DNA from: Letharia columbiana
Taxonomy: Eukaryota; Ascomycota; Lecanoromycetes; Lecanorales; Parmeliaceae
DNA: 64,000 nt
Assembly (NCBI RefSeq): GCF_014066305.1
Contig: NW_023501096.1
Location: forward strand, 62,001-126,000
Direction of reading: 5' to 3'
The notes under the pieces were generated by a model that saw only the letters and a list, made by a program, of their open reading frames with translations, made no database searches and was not told the origin of the DNA. Below, one piece after another: positions 10,932 to 22,893 of this stretch. A program made the position numbers and the translations under genes. The first letter of the stretch is position 1, and each line of letters begins with the position of its first letter.

Positions 10932-12143
10932 CTAATATGGTAATATCCTCTCGAACAATCTCTCTCTGAAGCGGGTTCGTCGATCCGAGTAATCCTGACG
11001 GCAGCTCACCTCCACATCTGCCAGAGATGGTTCATACCGCACGCGCTTGCCCTCCTCAAAGACGATATTCGACGGTAAAAGCGCCAACCACATAAGTGAT
11101 TGCATCACGATACTCCACGGCAAGGTTCTATATCTGCCTTGCAAAAGCTTCCATTGAACACTTCCGAGACGATATGTCCATGCCTGTCTCCCATAGAGCC
11201 TCTCAGTCCTCTTCCGGCGCTCGATCACCTTCCCATAGTCTGTATTGTCGCAAGTGCAGCTGCACTGAGATTGCTTGTCACCTTGGGAAGAGGTATTGTT
11301 ATTGCATACTATCGTAATCGTGTTCGATACTGTAGGTGGATCGATTTGCCATGAGCGGTCAACGCACCCGAAAACGTTGATCGAGTCAGTGTAGAAGATC
11401 ACGTCTAACCGGACAATGGCTTGACCTCGCTTCCGTCTCTGGATCGACTCAAATAGCTCGCGCACGGCTTCGCATCCGGGCGTTGGATGCATGAGGGCGA
11501 TTTGGTCTTGTTGGAGCCTGTAGTGAAGAGTGAGGTGGCGGAGGTTTTGGAAGCGAGCGATGGCGCAGACGATGTTCAGCCCGTCTACGCATGATAATGG
11601 TGCATGTGAATACCGTGCATTTTTTTTCGTAGCTTTCTTATACGCTTGATCCCAGCTAGGGCTGTAACCGATGAAATCGCCGAGGTCGATGACCAGTCTC
11701 GATAGCAAAGGAAGGGTGCGACTCAAGAAGTCGAGGGCGGGCGCTGAGAGGTTGAAATGATATAAGGATCTATCAGGCAGGTATTCGAAACATTCGTAGG
11801 TATGTTCTACACTCAGGACTTGAGTGAATGTCCGCAGTCTATCTTGTCCCCGCAGTCCACTTTGACATTTGAGAGTTTTGAAATTGTCTGCTGTACTCAA
11901 GGTGACAACGGCTAGGCCCCCTAAGTCATCACCTCGTACAAGCTCTATGAACTCACACTTGAGTGGTTTAAACAAGTAGGGGCTAGCCAGGGCACGGCAA
12001 GTCCGAGATGCACAGGCCAGAGCTCGGACGCCGGAGATAGAATTCAAATGGATCTTGGAAAATTACTATAGCTCAGGAACTCACACTACCAGGCTTACCT
12101 CTTCAAGAATGGGCTCAAGTATTTCAGCTGGAAGGCTTCCCAT
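10932..12143 (-). CDS. F-box protein
   Basis: Two exons, 12143..12099 and 12053..10932, 388 aa. The 45-bp intron 12054..12098 starts with a strong gtaagc donor and ends ccaag; the join is phase 0. It restores an intact F-box: LPAEILEPILEE, then IHLNSISGVRALACASRTCR, then ALASPYLFKPL. The start at ATG 12143 puts the F-box at residue 4, usual for this group. The rest (about 50-388) is leucine-rich but not a recognised repeat family; it includes RHLTLHYRLQ and a Cys/Asn-rich loop. It would act as a substrate adaptor in an SCF ubiquitin ligase. One of three F-box-type genes within 8 kb. Confidence 0.8.
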
Positions 12144-13003
12144 AGTCGAAAGCTTCTTGTCAGCTGAAAGCTGGCAAAGCAGGTAATCGCTCCCTTGGTC
12201 AGATCCGACGTTAGATTTCGTTTTGGCAAGTACATAGAGTGAATGCAAAAAGGCAAATTGAGACAGTACAAAGATCCTAGTCGAGGTTCTAATCACCTAC
12301 AAGATCTTGTCATCCGCATCCTCTTCCGGTCCTATCGAGGCTTCGTGAGCACAGACAGCGAGCATTAAAGCCGGCATGTTGAAGTAACATACCATTAGTA
12401 CACAGGACATAGGGCTGACCAGGAGGGGGGATTCCAAAAGATGCGGTGTTCCTGTGGCAGGTATGCCTTTATTCGGAAGGAATGCAAGTGATCGCATGTC
12501 CCGAAGGAGTAGCAGCGAGTTCAATGGTAGCCCACAAAGTAGGCACGATGCGCTGACGTCTGTAGCACCATTCTCGCAGAAGCTTCAATTGGTCCGAATT
12601 AGATGGCCATGGAGTATACGACTCCAGCAGGCTCCAGTCGTTGATCTTTCGCTTTCCACACTTTGATTGGTGCGGCTGCCGGTGAACAGCGCCACAGCAT
12701 CACGTGATGAGTGTTTGAACACTAGTGGCTTGGCACAATGAGGCTGTACGGACAGAAAATAAAAAGCACGCAACACCATTGTACCAGCGCCATTAGGAAT
12801 CGAACCTAATCCGAACTAAATACCCCCAACAACACGGACAACTCGAGAATAAAGTACCTCAGTCCTGATGCTGGTCTTGGCACGCTCGCACCGTCCCTCT
12901 GTGAGCTGTTTGATGAGGAGTTGAGCCGACCTTGTGCCATTTCTAATTAGACTCCTCTAGAGCTAAGGCCCTGAACAATACGAACCGTCAAAGCAGATTA
13001 ATC
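12144..13003. other. Intergenic
   Basis: Short open frames only. A sequence at about 12785-12815 (minus strand) matches the Pol III B-box consensus GGTTCGATTCC inside a 5-bp stem, but no tRNA cloverleaf could be drawn around it. Confidence 0.4.
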
Positions 13004-13760
13004 ATGATATCACGACCTTCCAGGCTCGATAAGCTGCCCGTTGAGATCCTCCGCCTATGGCTTCGGTCGGAGCCTGCGATACTGTATTGGCATTGTCAAA
13101 GGTCATCAAATCCCTCCGTGCAGCTTGCAATGATCGTGTAATCTACAAAGCCATCATAGACCAGCACAATGAGAACACGGGTCCAAAATGGCGGCATCAT
13201 CTCCCATTATCCTTGGAACACCCACCATCAACGTGGGCGCACTATGCACTGGCAGACTCCAAAGCAGCCTTAGACCACACTTTGAGCCTCGAGCCCGAAC
13301 AACTGGTGTCCTGAGAGCCGCAGCTCATGGCGCATCACCGCAGGGTCCTCTCAGAGCAGGAGTCAAATCTGTCATCAGTAAACTCAACTTCTCAGTTCCC
13401 TTTCTCAATCTGCCCAATATGTTGACCTTGATCGACTTCTTCAAACCCACCAAAACAAATGCCACAGAATATAAGTTGACCTTTACCGACACCTTCAAAC
13501 CCACTGAAGTGAAGGCCACAGACTGCATGCATGCGTTAGCTTTCTGCCTCGCATTGCAACTAATGTCCGAAAGATCAGCTGGCTATCTCGGGCCCCAGCG
13601 ACCGACACAACTCCCTTCAGAACCATGGGCACGAACGCGGAGAGACCTGGCGCGTTACTTGAAGCAGCCGTTATACTTGACTGCCGATTACTCTAGCAGT
13701 TTCTCAGTCGATAATCCTAGGATGCTCAGGCAGAAGCGTGTCCATGCACTAGTGCGGTAG
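13004..13760 (+). pseudogene. F-box gene with frameshift(s)
   Basis: ATG 13004 opens MISRPSRLDKLPVEILRL, the first half of an F-box. The second half, ASVGACDTVLALSKVIKSLR then AACNDRVIYKAIIDQHN, lies in another frame starting at about 13057. One base is missing at about 13053-13057 relative to a continuous F-box, and there is no GT donor there to make it an intron. Further on, protein-like sequence in the first F-box frame stops at about 13314 and continues in a third frame (13188-13760: LNLPNMLTLIDFFKPTKTNA ...). That second change could be an unresolved intron. Either a decayed F-box gene or a sequencing indel. Confidence 0.6.
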
Positions 13761-14151
13761 GCTTGGTTTCTGTAACACTTTGCGAGACTATTGAGCTTGG
13801 ACGTGTGGCCGGCTGGACTGGCGGTCATTGAATAGTGTCAAAGGCCGAAGTGAGACTTTTCTTCTTGCAACATCTGCAACGACTGCGATTGCCTATTCCG
13901 ACCAGCTGGACAGAATCTACTTATCTGATTTAAGACAATGTCTCTGTTAATTCCTTCCAGAAAAAAAAACGAGTCTTTGTTCCAGCACAACTTTCTCTTT
14001 CATCCAGAACCAAGCAACAAGACCCCCCCGCAACAATGCATTCATCCTCCCGCACAAAGAACCCACCGACAAGATCCCCAAACCACTCATCCCAAAACCA
14101 ACTGCACCCACCCTCCTTTCCCCATCCCCTCTCAACTCCCCCCCCCCAAAA
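13761..14151. other. Intergenic, C-rich
   Basis: No supported gene. The plus strand becomes strongly C-rich from about 14020. Confidence 0.4.
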
Positions 14152-14496
14152 ATGATCGCTGCATTTCTCCTCACCACCCTCACCGCCGCCACCGCCACCC
14201 TGCTCACAACAATGCACCACCTTCTCCTCGACCCCACCTCCCAACTCCGCACCCACACCCACCCCGCCCCCCGTGCTTCCGGACCCGTACCCGCGACCAC
14301 CCCACAGACAATGCAACGTCACAGCGCCTGCAAGCAACCGGAGCACGAAAGGACGGTGCAGGCGATCGAGATGGCGGTCGAGGAAGCGAGGTTTCGGCGC
14401 CGGGGGGAGGAGTTGGGGTGGTCGGGGAGCCGGATGGGGATGGAGAGGGAGGCGTTTAGGGAGGGGTTGGTTGGGAGGGGTGGGTGGGTGGGGTGA
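14152..14496 (+). CDS. Possible small hydrophobic/secreted protein
   Basis: A 114-codon ORF from a genuine ATG. Residues 1-27 (MIAAFLLTTLTAATATLLTT...) look like a signal anchor or signal peptide. Residues 65-110 are charged and helix-like (ERTVQAIEMAVEEARFRR). The segment has extreme strand asymmetry (C-rich then G-rich), so long open frames occur on both strands by composition alone. A competing minus-strand frame (14829-13930) begins with a hydrophobic stretch but has only a TTG start. Neither is recognised. Weak call. Confidence 0.3.
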   Translation: MIAAFLLTTLTAATATLLTTMHHLLLDPTSQLRTHTHPAPRASGPVPATTPQTMQRHSACKQPEHERTVQAIEMAVEEARFRRRGEELGWSGSRMGMEREAFREGLVGRGGWVG

Positions 14497-15038
14497 TGGT
14501 GGTGATGGTTGTGGTTGTGAGAGGGATGTTGGGGAGGGAGGGAGGTGGTGGTGGTGGTTGAGGGGGTGTGAATAGTGCTGATCACGAGGACAAGGATGCT
14601 TGCATTCGCAGCGGTGGGAGAGCTTGTCGTTTTCTATGGTGATGTGTATCTCGTCATTCATAACAGACGTTTCTTTGCGTTCCTTTGAGACGCTTTGAGA
14701 CAAGGTTATATTCGTGACTGGGCAGTTCAGCCCGACCCAGACTCTAGATAATAAGACTCCAGACGATGCAATCAACATCATCCCCACAAGAGAACAAAGT
14801 GAACCCAGAAGCAGGACCCAAACTGTCAAAATCTATTATGCGTTCTTGTCGGTGAAGCTCTTACCACCCTGTCCACGCTTAATGAAGACCTGTCATGATT
14901 GCTATGCTTGCTCGTCATTAGAACCTTCCATACCCTTTTCACGCCTGCTGAAGCCCAACCGAATGCGTAGAGCGTACCGTTCGTCAAGCTACTGTCTGCC
15001 ACCTGAACTCCGCCATAGTTTTCTGTGGCAGGTCAATC
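14497..15038. other. Low-complexity and 3' flanking sequence
   Basis: G-rich run to about 14570, then ordinary sequence downstream of the next minus-strand gene. No supported gene. Confidence 0.4.
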
Positions 15039-16590
15039 TTATCGCCGCGTCATCTCCAGCTGCTGCTTCGCAGCCGCAAGCTCTTGGTCTGACGGCAAGT
15101 TGACGATTATCAAGTAGAGCAGATTCTGAAAATATACATCAGCAAGACTGTGATAAATGTGAGAGACTACGAAGAGACATACGCTCTTCATCTTCCTTCC
15201 CTTTTTTCGTCCTTTGCCCTTCTTCCCTCGCTTTCCGCGTCGTCCGGATGGCTCACCGTTTTTCTCGCCTTTGGTGGATGGCTTGATCTTGCCTCCGGAG
15301 AACAGCGTGAGCCAGGAGCCTTGGAAGGCAGGATGGCTAGGGTCGGCGACTCTAGTTGCGAAATTCGGTCGTTGGTCTGCTGGGACTGCTAGGCTTGAGT
15401 TTGGATTTTGAGTTGCCTGCTGTAAGTTAGCCCATGAAAGAGGAGTGTTTGTCTAAAGTGACCGTCGACCGCAGAACGAAGAGACGATGACTTACATATT
15501 CCAATTGCGTTCGCTTGTCATAGTAGTTGGAGACAAATTTCGTGCTTCTCATGAATGCGTTCCTCTTCTCAATATCACCTGACTGGGCGACATCATCCAG
15601 TGCGGGAAACACCAGTGGTGCAGCCTCCGGCATCTCGAGCTCCCCTTGAGTCTCACCTGAGGCCGTTTTTCTGAAGAAATCATTCTCGTGAGCGCCGCGG
15701 TTTACGATTAGGCTAGAGGCATCCATCTGTTGCACATCCAGGGTCGTGTTCGCGTTCGGGTTGTACTTCATGATCATCGCATAGAGACCTCGCGGCTTGT
15801 ATATTCTCTCGTTCATGTCATCCAGGAAACTGTTTGTCCTTTGTGACTCCTGATGTTTAATACATGCGCCGACAGCTATTGAGACCACCACTGAAGTGAT
15901 CATGGCTGCTCCATGTGGTACACAGCCAATTATGCCAGCTCCAACGTAGACGACGTTCAAAAGTGGGGACGCTTTTGACGCTTCTTGCTGGACCTTCAAA
16001 AATGAAAGGAACCCTTCCTGGGGAATGCCGAATTCGGCGAGATCAGGAGCGTAGGCTCGAATGAAGCCTCGACCACTAGCTCCGGGCCTTCTTTGGGGAA
16101 TGATAACTGGACATCGCAATTGAGGGGTGCTTCGTGGTGGAGGGGGGAATTTGGATAAGACGATCGCTCCAAGAGATTCGATGGTAGCTGTTGCGTCAAG
16201 AGCATACTTCTTCTTTGGTTCTTGGCCACTTAGTGACGCGACTGGAGGCTCGTCCGCGCCAGCAGCTTCATCAAGTGCCCAGTCTCGTTCGTCGTCTTCA
16301 TCTGAACTATCATCGTCATCCTCAGCCTGTCCGTCGGCGATGCTCCTATCCCTGTGATCATCCACAGGAACTGCTTGGCCGCTGGCGATGAGGGCATTCG
16401 CTTTTTCGTCAGATACCTCAAAGACTGCCTGATTATAGCCAGGTGGCCCTTCGATGGGTATGTTGCGCGGTGTACTGGATAATTGGCCGTTTCCTTGACT
16501 GGATGGGGACCTCTGTAGCTGTTTTCGAGCAGCGATGGCTTCCGCGGCAAGCCCCACGCCGGAGCCGATAAGTTTAACAATCTTCCCCAT
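15039..16590 (-). CDS. Conserved fungal protein of unknown function
   Basis: Three exons, all phase 0: 16590..15496, 15419..15183 and 15125..15039 (472 aa). Intron 1 (15420..15495) runs gtaagt...ttacag with a GCTAAC branch site. Intron 2 (15126..15182) runs gtatgt...tttcag. N-terminus MGKIVKLIGSGVGLAAEAIA; an acidic stretch at about 85-110; a hydrophobic segment VVYVGAGIIGCVPHGAAMIT. A C-terminal block includes NPNSSLAVPADQRPNFATRV, ADPSHPAFQGSWLTLFSGGK and, after a Lys/Arg-rich linker, LLYLIIVNLPSDQE. I recognise this block as a pattern recurring in filamentous-fungal hypothetical proteins, but I know no function. The basic linker could be a nuclear or membrane-surface signal. Confidence 0.8.
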
Positions 16591-17454
16591 CGCTAGCAGT
16601 TGCGTTGGAGAAGGAAGATGGCGTGTGAAGAGATTTTGGGGTCAGTTGGGGCGTTCAGTGCAAATGCAACGCTTGAATACAATGATCAACCATCATAACA
16701 AGAGCTGATGTGTTGAAGAAGTTTCTAGGTGCTAAGGGATAATATCATAATAGAGGAAAGAGATGAGGACAGCATGCTTTATAGGTATCCATCTGTCCAT
16801 CAACACGGACTTGACATTGTGTCTGACATGTGAAATGGGGGCGCTTACGCGTTCATGCATGTTTCAGTCCTCGCTGCACAGCCTGTTGACAGGAGCTGAG
16901 GAGATAGATACTGAACCATTCACTGAGATTGGCTACAGCTGCTGACTAATCAACATCTTCTTGATTGGTCCGCACAGCATTCCCAACTGGGCTATTGCAG
17001 TGCCGATCAATGCTTGGCATTCTTGGCACACTCCATGGAGTAAACCATTCACGTCGAATGCCAAAATCCATGGCAGTTGGCGAAAGTCTTTTCGCCTTCC
17101 TATCTGACCAATGATGAGACTCAAGGCACAGCATTCGCAGGACAATCTTCCAATTCCGTTGATTCGAACAACTTTAGACATTAAAATTTTTGTTTGCAGG
17201 TGCTCTTAATATTGAGGTGTTGTAGGCAGTGTTCAACGATCAATTGCCCACTGTTTTGACAACTAGCCCCTCCAGGCACAAGAAGTGAGCGCCAGAGGGG
17301 TATCCCGCGGCCATTATGGGGACTCTCGCTATTACCAAGATGGTAATATGTTGGATCTGCAAAAAGACAGAAATTTGGCGCATGACACACATGATAAACT
17401 GCCCGCCGAAGGACCCTATGAATGCGACCATGCTGCCGAATGCAAGTACGGTGT
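16591..17454. other. Intergenic
   Basis: No supported gene. A short hydrophobic minus-strand frame (17431-17240) directly follows the stop codon of the transcription-factor gene in another frame. It probably lies in its 3' flank. Confidence 0.4.
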
Positions 17455-19353
17455 TCAGACTCCAGTATTCTTCTTATTCAATTTATCTGCAAGAACAATA
17501 GCTTGCTGTATCCCCATCGATCGACCAATCCCCTGGAGAGTCCCAATAGCCCACTTTTGGACAGGCTCGGTGGCGATGTCGACGGAGCCCGCGAGATAGA
17601 TTGCCCATGGCAGGCCGTAACCCCCGAGAGAACGGATCATCGGAGGGTCAGCTGAGTTTGACTTCAACGAATGGAGGGGAGTGACTACGCGACTATTGAA
17701 AGGTGACCAGGGGAAACTGTGGCCTGAGACCCCGCCAGATGTTGACTTCGTGGGCGAGTAGCCCAAATGCTGAGGCACACTGGCGATGATGTCGGATTGC
17801 ACTTGGTACAAGGTACTGGTCGATGCCTGATATTGTGCTCTATACTGCTCGTTGGTGGAAAATGGTGGCCTAGAGGAATGGAGCTTCAAGAGTGTGTCTC
17901 GTATGATTTCTTGCAACATCAATCTGATGGCCCGCATTCCATTCCATACCGAAGCCGACATGTAATCATGATACATATGGTAGTAACCGGCGAAGATGAC
18001 ACCAGGATCAGCACTCGTGTAAACTGTCTCATACTCATAGACACATGAGGCATTGGCACAGATCGCAAGAGCAGCCTTGTCGATTTCGAGCGCCCTTGCG
18101 AGTATCTCTTGTGGGTTAGAGATGAGTCCACACCTCACATGCCCTCGGAAATTAGTGAGCATCATCATGGTCTCGTAATAGCGCCATGCTGGGTCGCTAA
18201 GATCAGCATGCCTGGTAATTTGGGCATTCAACGCCAGGATATGTTCTGGCAATGCCATTCCTACTTCCAGGCAGCTGACCGTGAGACTGGCCGTCACTTG
18301 CATGAACATACGAACTCCTCCTATACTAGCCAGTTGCTCCGGTCCTCGTACTTTGATGACGGCGGCGGCGCCATTGATATGATTTGTCCAAGCGCTCAGT
18401 GAGCGTTGGCGACCACTGGTCACGGTTTCGAAAACGCTCAGCAACATGATGGCTAGTAGGGTACTATCTTTCTTGACATCAACAGGAGATCCCAAAGCGG
18501 CATTGGTAAGTTTAATGGCAGACAGGTACCGCCTATGTGCCTTTTGACAATATTGGAGTCAGCATAAGCCTCTCCTTTAAAACAACACCTAAGGGCGCAA
18601 CAAGATGGAAGAAGCCTTTTCGAGGCAGGAATGGAATAAATGAGACAGATTTAGGAAGTACAACGATCGGAAAGAAGCATAAAAGCTATGAGTAATGCAA
18701 GGTGAGTATTAAGATACGTCCAACTGAGCACGACGGGGGTTGGAAGCCTTCTTCCCGTCTCAGATATGTGGAACCTTAGACTAAAGGACCGAATCTGAAG
18801 GAGTCACTCAGAATCAACGCACCTCTTGTACGAGTTCAGGAGCATGAGCGGCGCTTGCCAGCGCAGCGAGTCCCACAGCTTTCATGCAATTCGAAAGATT
18901 ATCGTCCATTCTGTAGCCTGCAGAATTGCCTGGACGCCTATCCATGTTGATGATATAATTAGTGACGAAGAAGCCAGTAGCCTTTTCGTCGATTGTGGGG
19001 GCCATCGAGTAATATGAGTTCGAGGGTGTTGGATTTGGACTATCATTCCGCCGTCCGAGGATGAGGGAGCTCTCTCTGTCGTGCTCCGGAAATGGTGATT
19101 GTGGTGGTGGTGGTGGTGTGGAAGATTTGAAGCCCGGGGAAGCCGATCTACTCTTGGAGGCAGCCTTTGCCTTGGCCTTCCTAACAACTTCTGTACTCTC
19201 GTTCCGGAACATCAAGTCTGACTGGTTTCGATAGCCTGGACACTCGCGCCTGGCTTTTGCGCATCTGATACATCCGCCAGGACGCTGGTCACACCGGACC
19301 TTCTTCTCTCGGCAAGTCTGACATCCTTTTGAGGGTGGTCCGCAGTAAACCAT
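17455..19353 (-). CDS. Zn2Cys6 fungal transcription factor
   Basis: Two exons, 19353..18823 and 18540..17455 (538 aa), joined in phase 0 across a 282-bp intron (gtgcgt...caaaag). The join gives APELVQE-AHRRYLSAIKLTN, the usual continuity in this family. Start at ATG 19353 (MVYCGPPSKGC), the common N-terminus; the frame runs on upstream only to a TTG. The binuclear zinc cluster has Cys11, 14, 21, 28, 31 and 38 with spacing C-x2-C-x6-C-x6-C-x2-C-x6-C. A Lys/Ser-rich and Pro-rich linker follows (about 55-90), then the fungal-specific middle region (KKDSTLLAIMLLSVFETVTS). It should bind CGG-type DNA half-sites in the nucleus. Target genes cannot be told; no cluster is apparent beside it. Confidence 0.85.
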
Positions 19354-22300
19354 ACCGGCGGCCGGCGGCTGGCAGCTCGGCAAAAAAAGGTAACAGTTGA
19401 AGGATACAGATCCTTAGGTTGCCGAATTCCGATTTCGAGGAGTGGACTTTTCGTTGGCGAGTGCTCGTCTCGACCTCGTTGCATTTGTCCACGGCCGATC
19501 AATGTAATGTGACTTGAGACCAAGGAGTGTGGTAAATCCGAAGGAAGCCAAGATCCGAGAATGCCACGTTTCTGAAAGCTTGAGGGGGGTAATCAAGATC
19601 ACCAGATCAATCGCTTTGTGATTGACCGATGGCGACAGGAGGTACCCTCGAAGTATGTTGAATGCGGAGAGTATACCCTCAAGACAGTGCACATGCCGGG
19701 TAGCAGGTATTGAGGCAGTGACTGCCCGGGGGGGTCAAGTCACCATCGGTCAAATGAAGTTGAGACGTCTGCAGGATTCTCTACATTGGCTAAAGTTTGT
19801 TTCAGCTTTTCTACAGCTCAAGCACATCTCGAGATTGCGGTACCACAATCAAGTCGCACAGTAAAGCTCGTCCCGCTCAATTACAATTACAAACTTGCAG
19901 ACTGTGAGTAAAAGTCTGAAGGTGGGCACAAAGGCGACGTGGCGCTAAACCCGCTGAGCACAAGCTCGGAACGCGGAGCCGGTTTTTAGCGGCAGCGCTT
20001 ATTGACCTATTCGCCAAGACAAAAAGATCGCCCGCAATCTGTAGATCAACGAGTACTTGGGGCGTCGAGTAAAGGTCGCCTGCATCTGCCTCGTACAGAT
20101 CCGCCTTTGCTAATTTTCGAGATGGCAGGTAGTGCCAACACTTTGCTTAAATTGCTCAGCTGTTGTGAGGAAAGAATGACTTCCTAGTACGTGAAATTGT
20201 CTCTGCAGAAGTGTCAGTCGATTCTCCTCGTTGGTGCTGCAAGAATCGCTTCAATCAGTGCCGGGTCTGAAGATGACATCCAACCTGAAACCATCATTGC
20301 GATGAAGGGACTTGGAGCCAATTTGCTTATTCACCAGGATGAGTGCGTCGACGCTCTCAAAGGTGGTGAGAACAGAATATCAAGCAAACTGATGATCACA
20401 GTCAAAATGAACGACATCGGTGCCGCTCGCGAATTGAAGAGTCCAATTTCGTGTGTTGCATCTTATTTGTTGGCCGTTGCCTGTAAAACCTGCCTCACAT
20501 CTCAAGAGGCTAGTAGCAAACTGTACGACATGATGAATGTTGGAAGTATATTGCAAGCAGTCCCGGTCTCTCGCGAATAAATCTAGTAAGCTGGAGGAGC
20601 TGTTTCTGGCTATTGATATAGTATAGTGACCACGGTCTCTTTGATCGAGTTGCCTCAGAGGTCCGGACACATTTCGCCCACTTCTTTAGCGAAATTCCTG
20701 GACTTTTCAATGCTGAAAAGGCCCTCCAAACAGAATCCAACCCGCTGAACACATTGTTCCTTGATGTCAATTGCTGATGATGAAGTTTGGATGGCGCTTC
20801 TCCCGAACCGACCGAGGCTGCTGGCCAGGGTTTCTCAATCCTAAGCGCAATTCAGGCGGTGCAGAGCCCAGTGAGCCTTTTAGCATCCCGGACTACAGTA
20901 CTAAGTGGATATCAGGAGAGCCAAATAGTTCACTGGAGGAATGTTTTGTACCTTCATTAAGAAGCATCTGCGCCAATGTCTTGTGGCCATCTCGTCGTAG
21001 TTGATAGCAACTGGGTTTGAGTCTTTGATGTTGGCGCCCGAAACGCTCGCGAGGCCTTCCTGGACCAAGAGCGTAGGCGTTGCTGCCTCGATGGTGTACT
21101 TGAAGGCGCTGAGTCGTGAACGAGAGGGGTGCTGAGGGACGCGAAAGCAGTCTTGTTTGCTGCGGTTCTGGAACATCGCACGGCCAACACGTGCAATTTT
21201 ACCAAAAGTTCTAATATTGATAAAGAATCAGACTTACCAATTGCAAGCAAATCTGTCATCGCTACAAGATTGGAAAGCATGCTACCTCTTAGGAGCACAG
21301 ATTGAAATGTGAATGGCCGCGTGGCTGATGGACTAGCACATGGTTCACGCGCTTTCAAAGAAGACATCTTACCAAGGGCTCGACGCTTGCAGTATGGACC
21401 TCTCCGAAGGTGAAGCCTTCAAGCGGGCAGTCAACACTGAGCTGTAAGACTCTTTGCGGCTTACCTTCTGGCCAAACGGCCGTCGTTATTTGCAACATCA
21501 AAGCTTGGGGCCTCAAAAACCCCTTTTCACTCTCCGGTAGATAGTAAGCACTCATAATTCCATATCGGAACTTTGAAGCTCATATTTGAATGCAAACTTG
21601 GGGTGACGGGCCCTGCCGAGACTCCCTGAGGCATCTTGTAGAAGGGATGAGGTTGAAAGGATTCGTGAGGGGAGACGCTGAACAAGACGATTTCGAAAGG
21701 TTTCATCAAGGATGTCTGGGTCAGGGGACTTGTTTCACAATGCAAGACATGTGGTCACAGCAAGATATGATGGCCATGTCAGAATAGTCAGAATATGATG
21801 ACTGCATGTAACCTATAGAGTTGCTGGTACCAGTACCGACGGTAAAAACAGCAACCTTCGTTGCCGAGACAGCCCTTTTGATTCTAGGATATGAATGAGA
21901 TAGACATGGAAGCTATGGGCAGAATTTTGTAGATAATGGAAACACTGCGCAGTGGGATGAGGATCATAAAGGTCCCAAGAACCTTAAAACATCCGTGCAC
22001 TTCCAGCATCCCTGTCAACCACGTTTTTGAGCTTCGGTTGGGGGGCGCTAGCATGCCTTGGCGGCATCTCTCCAGCTTTCCAGCTTCCCTTCGAAGATAG
22101 ATGCCCCCGTTGTTGCATCCTGAAGGCTGCCGCGCCGGCCAGCTCCTCTCATTATCTTTCAATTGCTTATCTGTCCCTTCAACGACTCCTCCATCTACCA
22201 TATACAGCCACTTGAGACCTGTATTTCGCACCTGCTGTCTCTAACTGGCAACCCCCCTTCTCGGCGAGCGAACCATCCCCTAAACTTTGGACGAGTAAGC

Positions 22301-22767
22301 CGAATTGTCGGATTTTGGAACATATCACTCGTTCGCCGTCTCGGTAAAAATCTATCTTGGACCGAATCAGCAATTGCGACTCTGGTGATCTAGCCTGCAT
22401 CTCGAGACAGGCGCCTTGGTTTCTGCGACCTTCCGAAGCCGGAGCCCAGGTACGGAGAACTACTCCCATCCGATGATAGCCAGTTGCACTCCTGCTGCAA
22501 CATCTTGACTGACAACCATCATCCTTAGACACGTTCGGCGCCTAGGCTTCGACGCGCTTTCTTTTCAGCAAACCTCCCCAGCAAAACCGCGTTTTAGGTC
22601 TCATCGCTCGAAACATCTCCCCTCCTCCAATCTTACAAGCTGCCCCACTGCCGCTGGGTAGCAAACCTGTCTAATACTTTCCCACTACAACCAAGGATCG
22701 ATGAAATACCAGTTTTGAGGGTTTCCAACATATCTAGCTACACTTCTTCCATACCGTCGTCAGTCTC
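19354..22767. other. Long stretch without a convincing gene
   Basis: 3.4 kb with only partial coding-like pieces. 20191-20580 (+) is a 129-codon frame (GTG start; AMKGLGANLLIHQDECVDAL, ... SSKLYDMMNVGSILQAV) that reads like the C-terminus of a protein and follows a short ATG frame at about 20122 in another phase. 21555-21355 (-) reads SAYYLPESEKGFLRPQALML and continues weakly through 21367-20901 in shifting frames. These could be unresolved multi-exon genes or decayed ones. No family recognised. The segment after about 22530 is the leader of the Sfl1-like gene. Confidence 0.35.
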
Positions 22768-22893
22768 ATGTCACACGCCAAAAGGACTCCTCCAGGCCGG
22801 ATGAATTGCGAAGGAGCAAGGATAGTATATAATCTTAATACCTCTCTTTTACAGGAAATCACATCCAATCGTCGCTGCAGGCAGCGGATGTGA
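22768..22893 (+). promoter_or_regulatory. Upstream ORF overlapping the Sfl1-like start codon
   Basis: ATG 22768 opens a 41-codon frame (MSHAKRTPPGRM...) that ends at TGA 22891-22893. The last A of that stop is the first base of the main ATG (TGATG). Two more in-frame ATGs lie inside it. If transcribed unspliced, it would couple termination to reinitiation and damp translation of the regulator. Confidence 0.5.

Noticed and set aside
12783..12890. Possible tRNA on the minus strand (GGTTCGATTCC B-box inside a 5-bp stem)
   Set aside because: Only the T-arm fits. No D-arm, anticodon arm or 7-bp acceptor pairing could be drawn, and there is no A-box.
13930..14829. 299-codon minus-strand frame with a hydrophobic start and His/Pro-rich middle
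   Set aside because: Starts at TTG, and the whole segment is open on both strands because of base composition.
17240..17431. Short hydrophobic minus-strand frame that looked like a transporter fragment
   Set aside because: Too short, no family motif, and it overlaps the 3' flank of the Zn2Cys6 gene.
15000..19400. Secondary-metabolite cluster around the Zn2Cys6 factor
   Set aside because: No synthase, tailoring enzyme or transporter gene sits next to it.
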